Source of the DNA: Conchocele bisecta
Lineage: Eukaryota > Mollusca > Bivalvia > Lucinida > Thyasiridae
Reading direction: 5' to 3'
DNA length: 64,000 nucleotides
NCBI GenBank assembly: GCA_029237695.1
Contig: CM055280.1
Coordinates: 29,709,406 to 29,773,405, forward strand
Made by a program: the position numbers and the translations under genes. The notes under the pieces are model-generated. The model was not told where the DNA came from and searched no databases. It worked only from the letters and a program-made list of their open reading frames with translations. Positions 11,743-22,492 of the stretch are shown piece after piece. The stretch's first letter is position 1. Every line of letters starts with the position of its first letter.

Positions 11743-12109
11743 GTAGGAATGAATGGCCTTATTGTGGAATTTATCGGGGTATAAACTTGGAAAAGTTGCG
11801 GGAATTCTGGACGAAGGCCGGAAGGCCTCGTCCAGTATTCCCGCGACTTTTCCAAGTTTATATCCCCGATAAATTCAACAAAAAGGCCATTCATTCCTTA
11901 TAATTCCAACATTTGAAATAAATTCATCAAGAAAATGTGTTTATTTTCCATTTTCTTAAGAATTATTTTAACTGCGCCTGACAGTTACGAAAAGTAGATC
12001 GGCATGGAGTTTACTGGGATATAAATTTTGGACGGAGACTTGCTACGGACTAATCAAATGTTAGGAATTGTGTAAATATTTTTGTGCTGGAATTATTATA
12101 TCTTGCCAC
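11743..12109 (+). repeat. MITE family B ending about 26 bases before a splice acceptor
   Basis: AGGAATGAATGGCCTT to its complement forms a hairpin of about 70-base arms with the loop GGCCGGAAGGCC. A unique tail ends GTGCTGGAATTATTAT. Other copies are at 16273, 18428 (partial), 19543, 44882 and 61222 (reverse). The end of the element lies 26 bases upstream of the exon at 12136. Confidence 0.8.
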
Positions 12110-12135
12110 ATATATAATTATGTTTTCCATTCCAG

Positions 12136-12373
12136 AAAGCACAAAAAGCGCAGCAATAAACACAAAAACTCCGAAGATAAACTACCCACAATACCTTCAA
12201 GTCCTGTTGATAAAGATCCACACAGATCTAGAAAGGGCGAGAAGTCTATAGCGTTTTACATCGACGAAGATGATCACGACAATGTCCAAACACCAACGAA
12301 TAGTCCGTCGGTCCCACCGCCCAGCAGTGAAGTGCGGGCGCGATTTTTCTCCGATGATTCTACGAACATGTAG
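12136..12373 (+). CDS. SLC4A8/10-like: SLC4 bicarbonate transporter gene 1, last coding exon with stop
   Basis: This exon begins after ATTCCAG and completes the split AG|A (Arg) codon left by the exon at 230-447. The two together give 456 bases, 152 codons including the TAG at 12371-12373. It reads a basic stretch (KHKKRSNKHK), a Ser/Pro-rich linker, then KSIAFYIDEDD. The last resembles the VSVKISFEDE block near the end of SLC4A7-type tails. The final residues STNM fit a class I PDZ-ligand pattern (S/T-x-hydrophobic); SLC4A7 ends ETSL, a known PDZ ligand, so a scaffold-binding tail is an inference. An alternative weak donor CAT|GTAGTA at 12370 is phase-compatible with the exon at 46626, but the homology shows this is a C-terminus, so I reject that join. 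Confidence 0.85.
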
Positions 12374-12378
12374 TAGTT

Positions 12379-12632
12379 CAGTAGCCTATTTCACCAACAT
12401 TGCAAAGTATGCTTTTCTAGCAAAGTATACTTTGAGGGAGAAATTTTCAATCTTAGGATAAATTTATTAATTTATATTATACTGAATTTATTACATTATC
12501 ACAGCCAATTTGGCTGGTAATGTAATAAATTCGGTATAATAATTCTGCATTCTTTTAATCATCAAATATATGCATTTGTTCTGTATGAAATAATGCATTT
12601 CAGGAAAAATAAATGATTTCTCCCTTCGCATG
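12379..12632 (+). repeat. MITE family A, right end missing
   Basis: It starts CAGTAGCCTATTTCACC, with GCAAAGTAT and CAAAGTATACTTTGAGGG, then the central hairpin TGAATTTATTACATTATC with its complement. The right terminal repeat is lost after TTTCTCCCTTCG. The complete copies are about 310 bp. Confidence 0.8.
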
Positions 12633-12734
12633 TGATCATACAGTTGTGATGTCTTATGTATATACATTGTACCTAATAAGAAAAAACAAGCACACCGGTA
12701 TTGGCAAGTTTAATATTTTGCAATGTTTCGTCGG

Positions 12735-12842
12735 ATAAAAACAGGGTGAAATATGAGATTTGACCCCGTTAACCCGGCCGAAAATGACAGGGGTTGACAT
12801 GCCATTAAGCACCATTAAATAAATGTGTGAATAAATAAAAAT
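12735..12842 (+). repeat. SINE 3' fragment
   Basis: TTTGACCCCGTTAACCCGGCC, CATGCCATTAAGCACCATT and an A-rich tail correspond to the last 100 bases of the SINE at 10994. Confidence 0.5.
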
Positions 12843-12929
12843 CTATGTTATGTCATTGAAAATTTGCTTCCCAATTCCTGTTTTTGAAATAAAACCCCAA
12901 ATAAGTTTACGAATTACCTGTCACTATAT

Positions 12930-13333
12930 CAGGGCTCCAGATAGGCTGCATATTTGCTTCAATACCCAATTCAAATTGCCAAAAACCCAATTGTAATCAG
13001 AAGTAGCGAGTATCAAAAAGCAATTATAATTTTGTGGTACATTTATAATGCTGCAGAAAACAATAAACAGACCACAAATATAGCATATTTTTCATGTTTT
13101 CCATGAAAACACATCTTGGTATTTCATTAGAATTGTCTCCAAGGGAGACAATTATAATCAAAAATGCCAAGACATGTTTTCATTTCGAAGCAAACTATTC
13201 AATAATTGCTGTCTGTTGATGTGTAAACAGTAGTGTGATTTTATTTTACCCAATTCAAATTTTGAAATACCCAATTGCTTTAGAAATGATGGAGTGAAAA
13301 TACTTGATTACTAATTCCTTATCTGGAGCCCTG
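12930..13333. repeat. MITE family O copy
   Basis: It begins CAGGGCTCCAGATAGGCTGC and ends TTCCTTATCTGGAGCCCTG. The central hairpin ATTAGAATTGTCTCCAAG with GGAGACAATTATAATC has mismatches, so this copy is older than the one at 10960. Confidence 0.75.
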
Positions 13334-13654
13334 CTATATGACTTAAAGCTACAAACAGTCGTATCTTTTTAGTGTGTTACCGGTATTTCTTTTAAAACGA
13401 TAATATAGTGTGCATGTCTTTTTTGTTCGGTGCATATATGTACATATGTATTTATGTGATGAAATGTGGGTTGTTTGACTGGTGTTGTATGACATGTTAC
13501 ATTACGCAATATCACCATTAAATACTGAACAAGACTTGATAGTGTACATATATGTGTCCTGTTCACATTGTGATATGCCAGTTGGCATGCCAAATGCACC
13601 AATTGAATTTTTAAAAAGAATATATGGTACATAGTAGAGTGTTGATTGTGTGTG

Positions 13655-13735
<81 letters not shown>

Positions 13736-14058
13736 GCGCTGCGTGCGCGTGTGCTTGTTCTTACATTGCGCATATGGCTCATATATATATCGAGAAAGAA
13801 CTACGGTAATTTTATTGAAATAATGTATGAAAATTAATTTTAACACAAGCTTACAATTTTATGTTTTCACCGTGCATTTAGTGTATATATTATTTAATGA
13901 CATTGTATATAGCCAGTAGTGTTGCTTGTTGGACGTTAACACGAGTTCCAGAGACATGATCTTTGTATCGGCTGGTACGGACCGGCGAATTTGGGTTTTT
14001 GTGGGTTAGCCGATATCTTTCTCGGAAATGAAACTACCATAGTTCTGGTGGATATTTA
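13334..14058. other. No gene seen apart from the microsatellite
   Basis: The AT-rich sequence around the CGTG tract shows no splice-bounded coding block and no second copy in the window that I can recognise. Confidence 0.4.
13646..13755. repeat. (TG)n then (CGTG)n microsatellite
   Basis: About 11 TG dinucleotides pass into about 17 CGTG units and then decay to GCGCGC. Alternating purine-pyrimidine sequence of this kind can adopt Z-DNA; that is general knowledge and is not shown here. The His/Thr/Arg and Cys/Val/Arg frames across it are artefacts. Confidence 0.9.
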
Positions 14059-14348
14059 TGTGGCTGTGACTGGAGAAAGCAGGCTTATGGGGATTTGCGA
14101 CCAGTGTAGATCCAGATCAGCCTGTGCATCCGCACAGTCTGATCAGGATCGGCACCGTTCGCCATTCCATCAATGAAACACCCATCTTGCTTCTAGCAAG
14201 TTTATTCTTAGATGACATGTGTGCTATTTGATCAGGAGCTACATTGGTCACAAATCCCAAGGATCGTTACTAGGCCACAGGAGTGCGATTTGATCAGGAG
14301 TTACACTGGCCACAAATGCAATAAGCTCCATTTTTCCAGTCACAGCCA
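14059..14348. repeat. MITE family G copy
   Basis: Ends GGCTGTGACTGGAGAAAG and TTTTTCCAGTCACAGCC are inverted repeats. The interior has GACCAGTGTAGATCC and two diverged GATCAGGAGCTACA units. Confidence 0.7.
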
Positions 14349-14504
14349 CATATAAGCCACTGGCTGAGACGAGAAACGTTCCAATAACTATCGAAAGTAT
14401 TTTCTAACCATTCCAATGCAGCACCCATCAATGTGTTTCCCGCCCATAGGTGAATGACAGACCCATGGGGAATTAAACACTAGATCATCTACTATGCGAG
14501 AACT

Positions 14505-15228
14505 ACTCGCTTTTGGGTGGGGTGAGGGAAGGGGTAGTGATTTTGTTGGCAGCATGCGAAGGGTACATTTAACGATTGGTTTCATCCTTAAAGGAATCCC
14601 GTTATCCCTGGTTTGACCCTCAGGTACATTTTTGGATTTCTGTAGCCTATTTCATCAACATTGCAAAGTATACTTTACTAGCAAAGTATACTTTGAGGGA
14701 GTAATCATTTAGTTTTCCTGAAATGCATTATTTCATATAGAACTAACAAATGCATGTATTTCATGATTAAAAAAGTATGCAGAATTATTATACTGAATTT
14801 ATTACATTATCACAGCCATAATGGCTGTGATAATGTAATAAATTCAGTATAATAAAAATTAATAAATTTATCATAAAATTGAAAATGTCTCCCTCAAAGT
14901 ATACTTTGCTACTAAAGTATACTTTGCAATGTTGATGAAATAGGCTACTGGTCCTGATTGATCAAGTGTTGATAGGTTGATGAAATAGGCTACTGGTACG
15001 TGATAGTTGAATCCTATTACTTTTCTGGTGTGGCGTTAAGTGACTCTGATGAGGAGGACCAGGTCAGGTTATTCTAATTTCAGGGCTGAATATATATTTG
15101 TTTCTATGTAAATATTCCTCTCTGATTTTGGGATTTTCGCCCCAATACAGCATGTTTTTTACGGGATCGAACCCATATTAAATTAAATGACCTTAGCTGT
15201 TGATAGGCAGTTAAACACCATTAACATA
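14505..15228 (+). repeat. SINE interrupted by MITE family A
   Basis: A 5' part (TTGGTTTCATCCTTAAAGG to CCCTCAGGTACATTTTTGG) and a 3' part (GACCAGGTCAGGTTATTC to TTGATAGGCAGTTAAACACC) of the SINE flank a family A MITE at 14640-14950. An extra piece, GTTGATGAAATAGGCTAC, repeats a MITE end at about 14976. Confidence 0.65.
14640..14950 (-). repeat. MITE family A, complete, CTG target duplication
   Basis: CTG lies on both sides of an element starting TAGCCTATTTCATC and ending GATGAAATAGGCTA. The central hairpin CAGCCATAATGGCTG is perfect. Orientation is opposite to the copies at 12379 and 18951. Confidence 0.85.
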
Positions 15229-15229
15229 A

Positions 15230-15660
15230 ATTGAAAGCCTTGCCATTTCCCAAGCTTATAATAAAGTGGGTTTGAGTGTTGGTGGGAAAATCATATAGAT
15301 AGTGCATAAAACAGCATGGGAAGCGGGGGCGAAATACATTTTGACACCACTGTATACCCAAATTATCATGCAAAATCTGATCACGGTCGGCACTGTTTGC
15401 TGTTGAATTGGACATGCATTGCCAATGCCGCTAATGAGTGTCTTAGATCTGGCTGCGTGAGTTTGTCAGCTGATCAGGTGCTACATTTGCATACCATGCT
15501 TGTCAAAACATCAGAGTGCATTTACGTTGAGAAATGTCTCCCCGGCTCAGCAGTAAACAGTGCAGTCCCTGATCAGACTGCACGGACGTGCAGTCTGATC
15601 TGGGGCTACACTGTTTGCAAGCGCAGTAGACCCCAGTTTGTCATGGTGAGTTACAAATGT
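15230..15660. other. Palindromic fragment, no gene
   Basis: CAGTCCCTGATCAGACTGC and GCAGTCTGATCTGGGGC form an inverted repeat around CACGGACGTG at about 15563-15610. It is related to family G and I motifs. No coding exon is seen. Confidence 0.45.
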
Positions 15661-15663
15661 ATA

Positions 15664-16013
15664 AGGCCATAAAAAACATACTTTGGTTCTCGGACATGGC
15701 GGTTGCGACGCAGAAGGGTGGATTTTTTTAATATTTTTGTTTGATATGTTTGTCTCTATTATTTTTTGCAAGTTGCCAGATGCATGCCAATATATGAGCT
15801 ATACAGTTACTATAATCTCTTTAGACGTGAAAAATCACCAGATTTGCGCCAGACATGATTTGATTTAACATATTTTTGCATGGTAGTGTTGATTATCGAT
15901 CATGTGGCAAATTTACAGTACGATTTTATTTCTCCATGACGATAAAATGCTTGCCGTGCAGGGATTATTCTGACGCGGTAATATCTGAGAACCAAAGTAC
16001 TGTTTTTATGGCC
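15664..16013. repeat. Inverted-repeat element with GGCCATAAAAAACA ends
   Basis: GGCCATAAAAAACATACTTT at the left and AAAGTACTGTTTTTATGGCC at the right form terminal inverted repeats of about 28 bases. There is also an inner match GGTTCTCGG / GAGAACC. It is single copy in this window. Confidence 0.65.
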
Positions 16014-16272
16014 TCGTGACGTCGTCATCGAAGGTATCAATATAAACAAGGGTGGTAACTCCAATAGGTAGTAGTTTTAGATTTCCAGGAGTTATCCTCC
16101 ATGTGACATTGATATATTCAACCATATATTGATGCTATATTGAATGTGTTTTTGTTTCATAATGTCTCTTACGATTGTCATCATTATTTGCATGCGTTCT
16201 ATGGAGATAGAATCTGTTTAGAGTTTTAACCGTTTCATATAGAATATCTACCGTACTTTCTGAGACTTTACT

Positions 16273-16672
16273 ATAGGAATGAATGGCCTTTTTGTGGAAT
16301 TTATCGGTGTATAAACTTGGAAAAGTCGCAGGAATACTGGACGAAGCGATAAAAAATTACAATTTTCGAAAATTGTCATTTTTTAAGGCCTCATCCAGTA
16401 TTCCTGCGACTTTTCCAAGTTTATATCCCCGATAAATTCCACAAAAAGGCCATTCATTCCTTATAATTCCAGCATTTGAAATAAATTCATCAAGAATATG
16501 TGTTTATTTTGACAGACGGCAGCCATTTGTTTAATACATTGACAGCACTGACAGCGCACCTGTAGAAAGTAGTTCGGCGTGGGAGTTTACTGGGATATAA
16601 ATTTTGGACAGAGACTTGCTACGGGCCAATCAAATGTTGAATTGTGTAAATATTTTTGTGCTGGAATTATTA
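16273..16672 (+). repeat. MITE family B copy with altered loop
   Basis: It has the family B hairpin from ATAGGAATGAATGGCC, but the loop carries an added small palindrome, ACAATTTTCGAAAATTGT. It ends GTGCTGGAATTATTAT. An A-homopolymer of 22 follows at about 16702. Confidence 0.8.
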
Positions 16673-17129
16673 TTTCTCGACTAAATTGTTAACGTACTAC
16701 GAAAAAAAAAAAAAAAAAAAAAAGAAAAGAAAAGGTATTCTGTCTGGAATTGGTTAAGCATATTTATTCACGTATTATGTTTTTATTTCTACACTCGAAA
16801 TCTTAATATAAACTTGTGATAGCTGGTCGTTCCAAAGTGTATATTTACGTGATATTTTACATCTTCATCAATAAATGTGTATACTTTTTTTTGTCGTCCC
16901 TCGAAACGAAATCCGCCACATATCCAGAGTGCTAAGATCATGTTAAAATGTTTGTTTGTAGTTTAAGGTTGAATGTGGAAATGGATTGTCAGAATTGGAT
17001 CCAATTATGAACACAAGTGGATCTTAGCGAGCCTGCTTTCTGTGTCGTGAAACCTGCCCAAACCTTACGGCGAAACAATGCAAAAATAAAAATTTAAGAA
17101 TGAGCCTTTTTTATTTTGTGAAATTTGGT
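16673..17129. other. No gene; A-run and diverged repeat
   Basis: The A-run at 16702-16723 and a stretch with TCGTGAAACCTGCCCAAACC near 17045 (compare 2838) are the only structure seen. Confidence 0.4.
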
Positions 17130-17397
17130 CAAATTCTTTATGTGAGAGTTGAATTTAGTTATACCCCGAATATAAGTAATGCGATTATGAGTAATCCTAT
17201 TACTTTAAGGGTAAGGGTCCAAGTGACTTTGGTAAATTTCCGGGTTGAATATATATTTATCTCGATGTAAATATTCCGTTCTGGTTTTGTGATTTTCCGC
17301 CCAATGCAGCATGTTACATGCAGGATCGAACCCGTTACCTTAGCTTAAATTACCTTAGCTGTTGATAGGCCATTAAACACCAATACACAAACAAACA
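17130..17397 (+). repeat. SINE copy, 5' truncated
   Basis: It runs from TGTGAGAGTTGAATTTAG through CGATGTAAATATTCCG and GGATCGAACCCG to GATAGGCCATTAAACACC with an ACAAAC tail. Confidence 0.65.
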
Positions 17398-17579
17398 TGC
17401 ATTGGCCCAGGTTGTTGATGCAGAAAATTAATATACTGTTGTATTAATATATATTGTTGCGTCGAGAGACGGACAGTGGATACGTAGAAAACCGTATTTC
17501 TTAGATATTTTTTGCACATATATGTACACGTGTTCTTATTAATATGTATATACGGTATAAGTCAGTCTATTTTTGTTTT

Positions 17580-17680
17580 TAACCCTTAACCTCTTTGAAA
17601 ACGGTGTAGATCCAGATGAGACGGCTCGATACGAGCCGTCTCATCAGGATCTGCACTGTTCATGTATATTTTATTTTTAT
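17580..17680. repeat. Palindrome family I copy
   Basis: GTAGATCCAGATGAGACGG and CCGTCTCATCAGGATCTGC pair around CTCGATACGAG. The copy is better preserved than the one at 7531. Confidence 0.65.
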
Positions 17681-17769
17681 TTTTTTTAAAATCATCGATT
17701 TTCTGACAACATGTTATTAGACAGTATGATAATTGAACACAATGAACGTAAATTTGGCGTGGGCGCATT

Positions 17770-18026
17770 GACCGACAGATCTAAATTACGTTGAACTTTA
17801 TGACGCAATTTTCGAGAAAAAAATCACGACGTAATGATTTACAGGGGTGAAATAGTTTTGACTATTGCCCAGGCACACTGAACTATTGTTCAGTCACGCG
17901 GAACTATTGTTCAGTCACGCGGAACTATTGTTCAGGCACGGTGAACTATTTCCCAGACATGTCAAAACCAAGGGAATTAATCAAAACTACTATGGAATAT
18001 CAACTTACACCGGGAGTTGGGTAATA
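17770..18026 (+). repeat. Repeat W with 21-bp minisatellite
   Basis: Four units of GAACTATTGTTCAGTCACG lie at 17879-17950, flanked by GGGGTGAAATAGTTTTGAC on the left and GGGAGTTGGGTAATAAT on the right. A related copy without the minisatellite expansion sits at 62890-63062, against a gene 2 exon. Confidence 0.65.
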
Positions 18027-18107
18027 ATAATGCGATCTTACTTTGTGATTGCAAAGGCATACACACACGCACGCATGTCGTTGAGTAGTAATATGCCTGA
18101 TGTATGG

Positions 18108-18185
18108 TGGAACCCCTCTAACTGGACACCCTGGCCATGTCCCAGGGTGTCCGGTTTCGACAGGCTTCACGGTTCTGTAGAACAC
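18108..18185. repeat. Palindrome family K
   Basis: GGAACCCCTCTAACTGGAC pairs imperfectly with GTCCGGTTTCGACAGGCTTC. Cleaner copies are at 28480 and 59440. Confidence 0.55.
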
Positions 18186-18314
18186 TTGTGATTAATGTAG
18201 AACATTATCTTTCAACTTATATTTTATTTGTTCACTACATGTATTGACAATTGACATCCTGACAATTGACATCCTGACAATTGTCATCCTTGATGACTGA
18301 TAGATAAACCTTGT

Positions 18315-18640
18315 GTATTATATACGTTGTGTTTCAATGGGAAACGAAAGTACGTATTACGTACTTTCGTTTCCCATTGAAACACAATGGAACGAAAGAC
18401 GTCAATATTTTTTCCATATTGACGTCTCGTGAGTATTCCTGCGACTTTTCCAAGTTTATACCCCGATAAATTCCACAAAAATGTCATTCATTCCTATAAT
18501 AATTAAAAGGTTATTTTGATTTGTATGTGGATGTATGCCACTCGTTCCGCCTCGCAACGATATTGCGCTCCTAAAGTCGCCCAATATCGCATGCTGCGGA
18601 AATCGTGCATATGTCCACACACAAATCAAATAACCTATAA
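18315..18640. repeat. Cluster of hairpins with a family B fragment
   Basis: Three pieces follow each other. The first is a perfect palindrome, GTTTCAATGGGAAACG to its complement, at 18328-18387. The second is a partial family B copy (TTCCTGCGACTTTTCCAAG to ATTCATTCCTAT) at 18435-18497. The third is an inverted repeat GGTTATTTTGATTTGT / ACAAATCAAATAACC at 18510-18640. Confidence 0.65.
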
Positions 18641-18950
18641 ATATATGCATGTGAGTGACATCAAATGTTGGCAAAACTATCACATATAATTTTCTGCATC
18701 CTCGGAATTTGTGGATGACGCAAAGGCGTGACTCCATCCTTTTTGGGGTTCACACCGTGTGATCTTGTTCGGTCAAGGCACCTGACACTAGAGCAGGATA
18801 CTGTATTGCTACTGTTAGGGAGATGTTGTGATTTCAGCAATGATTTGCAATCCTCCCTCGTACAGAGGCTTCGCGTTGGTGGCAGGTGGGAGCATGCGAT
18901 GGGTAGTTTAACGATCGGGGTTCATCTGTACCGGAATCCCGACCGGAGAC

Positions 18951-19261
18951 CTGTAGCCGATTTCATCAACATTGCAAAGTATACTTTTCTAGCAAAGTAT
19001 ACTTTGAGGGAGAAATTGTCAATTTTATGATAAATTTATTAATTTTTATTATACTGAATTTATTACATTATCACAGCCAGCCAATTTGGCTGTGATAATG
19101 TAATAAATTCAGTATAATAATTCTGCATACTTTTAATCATGAAATACATGCATTTGTTACTTCTATATGAAATAATGCATTTCAGGAAAAATAAATGATT
19201 ACTCTTAAAGTATACTTTGCTAGAAAAGTATACTTTGCAATGTTGATGAAATAGGCTACTG
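18951..19261 (+). repeat. MITE family A, complete, inside a SINE
   Basis: CTG TAGCCGATTTCATC at the left and GATGAAATAGGCTA CTG at the right. The uninterrupted SINE reads GAGACCTGGTTTGGCC, so CTG was duplicated on insertion. This gives direct evidence for a 3-base target duplication. Confidence 0.85.
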
Positions 19262-19542
19262 GTTTGGCCCTCGTGTACGTCTTTGGTTTTCTTGTATGTG
19301 AGAGTTGAATCTGAGTATACACCTTATATGAGTAATATCATTAATCGTAATCCTATTAGTTTTAGGGGAAGGGACCAAGTGACTTTGTTGTGGTATGGAC
19401 CTGGCACCAGGTCAGGTTATTCTAATTTCAGAGCTGAATATGTATTTATTTTTATGTAAATATTACGTTCTGATTTTAGGATTTTCTTCCCAATGCAGCA
19501 GGTTACATTCCTGATCAAACCCTTTGGACCGACTTTTAATGA

Positions 19543-19862
19543 TTGTAGGAATGAATGGCCTTTTTGTGGAATTTATCGGGGTATAAACTTGGAAAAGTCG
19601 CGGGAATACTGGACGAAGGCCGGAAGGTTTCCCGCGACTTTTCCAAGTTTGTATCCCCCGATAAATTCCACAAAAAGGCCATTTATTCCTTATAATTCCA
19701 GCATTTGAAATAAATTCATCAAGAAAATGATTTTACCTGCGTCTCACGGTTGTGGAAAGTAGTTCGGCGTGAGAGTTTACTGGGATATAAATTTTGGACA
19801 GAGACTTCCTACGGGCCAATCAAATGTTAGGGAATTGTGTAAATATTTTTGTGTTGGAATTG
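19543..19862 (+). repeat. MITE family B inside a SINE
   Basis: The hairpin from AGGAATGAATGGCC is intact, although the loop has lost part of its right side (GGAAGGTTTCCCGC). The tail ends GTGTTGGAATTG and the SINE resumes immediately. Confidence 0.75.
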
Positions 19863-19892
19863 TAGGCCGTTAAACACCAATAAATCAATTGA

Positions 19893-20227
19893 AACCCACT
19901 TTGCCAGTCGATCTCATTTTTAAACTACATGTACATGTGTTGACTATATTGATACATAAGAGGGTATTTATAAATGTACATGTACAGGTATGTGCTTGTT
20001 TTTCATGTGTTGTCATGGTAACACGTTATGCATAATATTTTATTTGTCCTTCTCTTGTGTTACCTTCATTTCTGTTTCCCCGATAATAATTTTGAAAAAA
20101 ATTGAAAATTTCCCGTAAAATTTACAAAATCTCCAGTAAAATTTACCAAACTTCAGCTCTGATGTGTTTTTGTAAATTTTCAACATCATGTCAAATTTCC
20201 CGTAAAATTTACAAAACTTCAGTTCTG
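19893..20227. other. No gene seen
   Basis: AT-rich sequence with repeated AATTTCCCGTAAAATTTAC motifs near 20105 and 20190 that form weak direct repeats. No coding features. Confidence 0.4.
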
Positions 20228-20440
20228 ATTTCAGGGCTGAATATATATATATTTTTTTTTTATTGTAAATATTGAGTTCTGATTTTGGGATTTTCCCCCC
20301 ATTTGTACATGTACTTGAACATGTACATGTACTTGCACAGGTAATATATGGGATTTAGTACTAAACCCATTGACCCGGCCTTAAATGACCATAGCTGTTG
20401 ATAGGCCATTAAACCCCAACAAACAAACAAACAAAACTTC
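20228..20440 (+). repeat. SINE 3' portion
   Basis: It runs from TTTCAGGGCTGAATATA to TTGATAGGCCATTAAACCCC with an AAAC tail. It has a TGTACATGTACTTGAACATG insertion not present in other copies. Confidence 0.6.
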
Positions 20441-20449
20441 AGAGCTCGT

Positions 20450-21127
20450 GCAGAATATAATTCCGCATGAGCTCTGATGTTTTTGTAAATTTTCAACATC
20501 ATGTCTGGGGAAATTTGACATTTTTTTAAATAAGTGTTGTCAAACTACAACAAGGGATTTGTTACTGGAGCTGCGTCTTTATCAGTTTACATTTTACAAT
20601 ATATAAGATGTACCTGCTTCGTATGTTTCATGAGAGACTTAGTATTGTTTCATATTCATTATGTCCTTGTGTATTATCATTCACGTTGGTAATAATCTTA
20701 CTACTTTTATAAAGGGCAATAACCCAATTCAACTCCGGTAACAAAAGAGCCAAAGATAAAAACGTAGAAACGGGGGAATAATGATGTGATGTACTGAAGT
20801 ACATCACATCATTATGCCCCCGTTTCTACGTTTTTATCTTTAGTTGAATTGGGTTATTGCTCTTTATAAAAGTAGTAAGATTATTACTGATCCTACTGCT
20901 TTTGTGAGGGGGCCGAGTGATACTGGTGTGGCGAGGACCTAGCATCAGATCAGGATTATTCTGATTTCAGGGCTGAATATATAGATTTTTTATTGTCAAT
21001 ACTCAGTTCTGATTTTGGGATTTTCCCCCAATTTGTACAGGTAATATATGGGATTTAGTACTAAAACCATTGACCCGGCCTTAAATGACCTTAGCTGTTG
21101 ATAGGCCGTAAAACCCCAACAAACAAA
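20450..21127 (+). repeat. Hairpins and a SINE with an inserted palindrome
   Basis: AACTTCAGAGCTCGTGC / GCATGAGCTCTGATG is a small hairpin at 20437-20480. A long inverted repeat (20695-20895) has arms starting TAATCTTACTACTTTTAT and an inner perfect part GATGTGATGTAC / GTACATCACATC. The SINE body follows to 21127, ending GATAGGCCGTAAAACCCC. Confidence 0.6.
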
Positions 21128-21649
21128 CATATACATACATTCTGTCCAATGCTACTCGGTACAAATTGCTATATAGATCTATCCGTGCGACTTTCACCTA
21201 CTTTTTCCGCTTAAATTTCGTCATTTTCAATGTAATGTTTTCCTTGTAAATTGGCAAATGTAACTATTCTATGGTTGATTTGCCAAACGAAGCTCAACTG
21301 TCAACTTTATAAAAAGTGTCGGACACCATTCTTAGTCGTACTATAAGTAACAGTTGTCGAGTGTATTACTTCTAACACTATTTACCGAGTGTATTACTAC
21401 ACTAATTGTCTAGTGTATGAAATTTATCTCCCGGCATAGCCTGAGGGTAAATTGATACTCGAGACGAGTAGTGCTATAAATAGTTTGTATCATAGCCCAC
21501 TTAATTTAATTTGAGTCGTATTAGATTAATTCAGTCATTCACAGTATGTTGATAATGCAATATTAAATGATGTATATATATATTTGAATCATTGTCTATA
21601 TGATACGATATGATATTGTTTACATGATATAAATTATTGTCTGATATTG
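21128..21649. other. No gene seen
   Basis: I find only low-complexity TATA-rich sequence near 21570-21640 and short TAGTGTATTACT direct repeats near 21360-21415. Confidence 0.4.
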
Positions 21650-22128
21650 CCGCTGTGACTGGAGGAATGGGGCTTATGGTTGATGCGACGAGTGAAGATC
21701 CAGATCAGCCTGCGCATCCGCGCAGTCTGATCAGGATCTGCACTATTCGCCATATTAATGATTCAGTTTGTGAAACACATGTCCTTATTCTAAAAAAAAT
21801 GTACACATGTTTACGAGGCTGCAGGAGTGTCTTAGCAGATCTGGGGCCCGTTTCACTAAACTTTGTACAATAAAAATGTTTGTACGAAGATTTCTATGAA
21901 TTTACTTCACACATTAACCGTGTTTCTCTAATGCTACCATTTTGTACCTACGGATTAAAGTCATCAAATGTGGCACATCCACGCAAGATTTTCGGCTGTT
22001 AGAACAAATGTTTTTGTGGATATCTATGTAGATCTTACAAATTTGTTAGTCGTACAAAGTTTAGTGAAACGGGCCCCAGGCACTAGGCTGGTCGCCAATG
22101 CCGTAAGCCCCATTTCTCCAGTCACCTA
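21650..22128. repeat. MITE family G split by MITE family F
   Basis: G ends CTGTGACTGGAGGAATGGG and CCCATTTCTCCAGTCAC enclose a complete F element at 21842-22079. The ends of F, GGGGCCCGTTTCACTAAAC and GTTTAGTGAAACGGGCCCC, are inverted repeats of about 30 bases. Confidence 0.75.
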
Positions 22129-22372
22129 CGAGACAAGGAATGTGATTTTGTACCTAAAAAAATGTGACGGTTTTCATGAAAAATATTTACAAAATTTATG
22201 TCAGTAAATAGACAAAAGTTAGAGAGCAAATTCTGAATAGAATTCCACGTTTGGTATAAATAACTTTCAACACCATTTATGCAAAATATCATAAATTTTG
22301 TCAATATTTTTCATGAAAAATCGCTCCGACATCTTCTAAGGTACAAAACCACATGGCTTTTCTCATATCTGA
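22126..22372. repeat. MITE family S copy
   Basis: GGAATGTGATTTTGTACC and GGTACAAAACCACATGGC form the outer arms. The inner arms are TCATGAAAAATATTTACAAA and its complement. The copy at 6699 is related. Confidence 0.65.
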
Positions 22373-22383
22373 ATTATTATCCT

Positions 22384-22492
22384 GGGCCCGGTTGCTCAAA
22401 GCTTCTGTTAGCTTAACAGACTGTTAAATCCTTAGCATTGCTAAGGATTTAACAGTCTGTTAAGCTAACAGAGGTTTTGAGCAACCGGGCCC
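22384..22492. repeat. Near-perfect 109-bp palindrome
   Basis: GGGCCCGGTTGCTCAAAGC through TTAACAGACTGTTAAATCC folds back on itself around TAGCATTGCTA. Only a few mismatches are visible, which suggests recent origin. Confidence 0.8.

Larger units (their letters stand above)
12374..12930 (+). other. Likely gene 1 3' UTR, composed of repeats
   Basis: Five bases after the stop a family A MITE begins. AATAAA hexamers occur at about 12608 (inside the MITE) and at 12818, 12830 and 12834 (inside a SINE tail fragment). Any of these could serve for polyadenylation; the sequence alone cannot choose. Confidence 0.35.
18878..19892 (+). repeat. One SINE split by two different MITEs
   Basis: SINE pieces are at about 18878-18953, 19262-19540 and 19863-19892. 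They rejoin in order into the element known from 10994. A family A MITE sits in the first gap and a family B MITE in the second. The last piece resumes exactly at TAGGCCGTTAAACACCAAT. Confidence 0.75.

Noticed and set aside
13369..13846. His-Thr-Arg repeat and Cys-Val-Arg repeat ORFs
   Set aside because: They are frames across the CGTG microsatellite.
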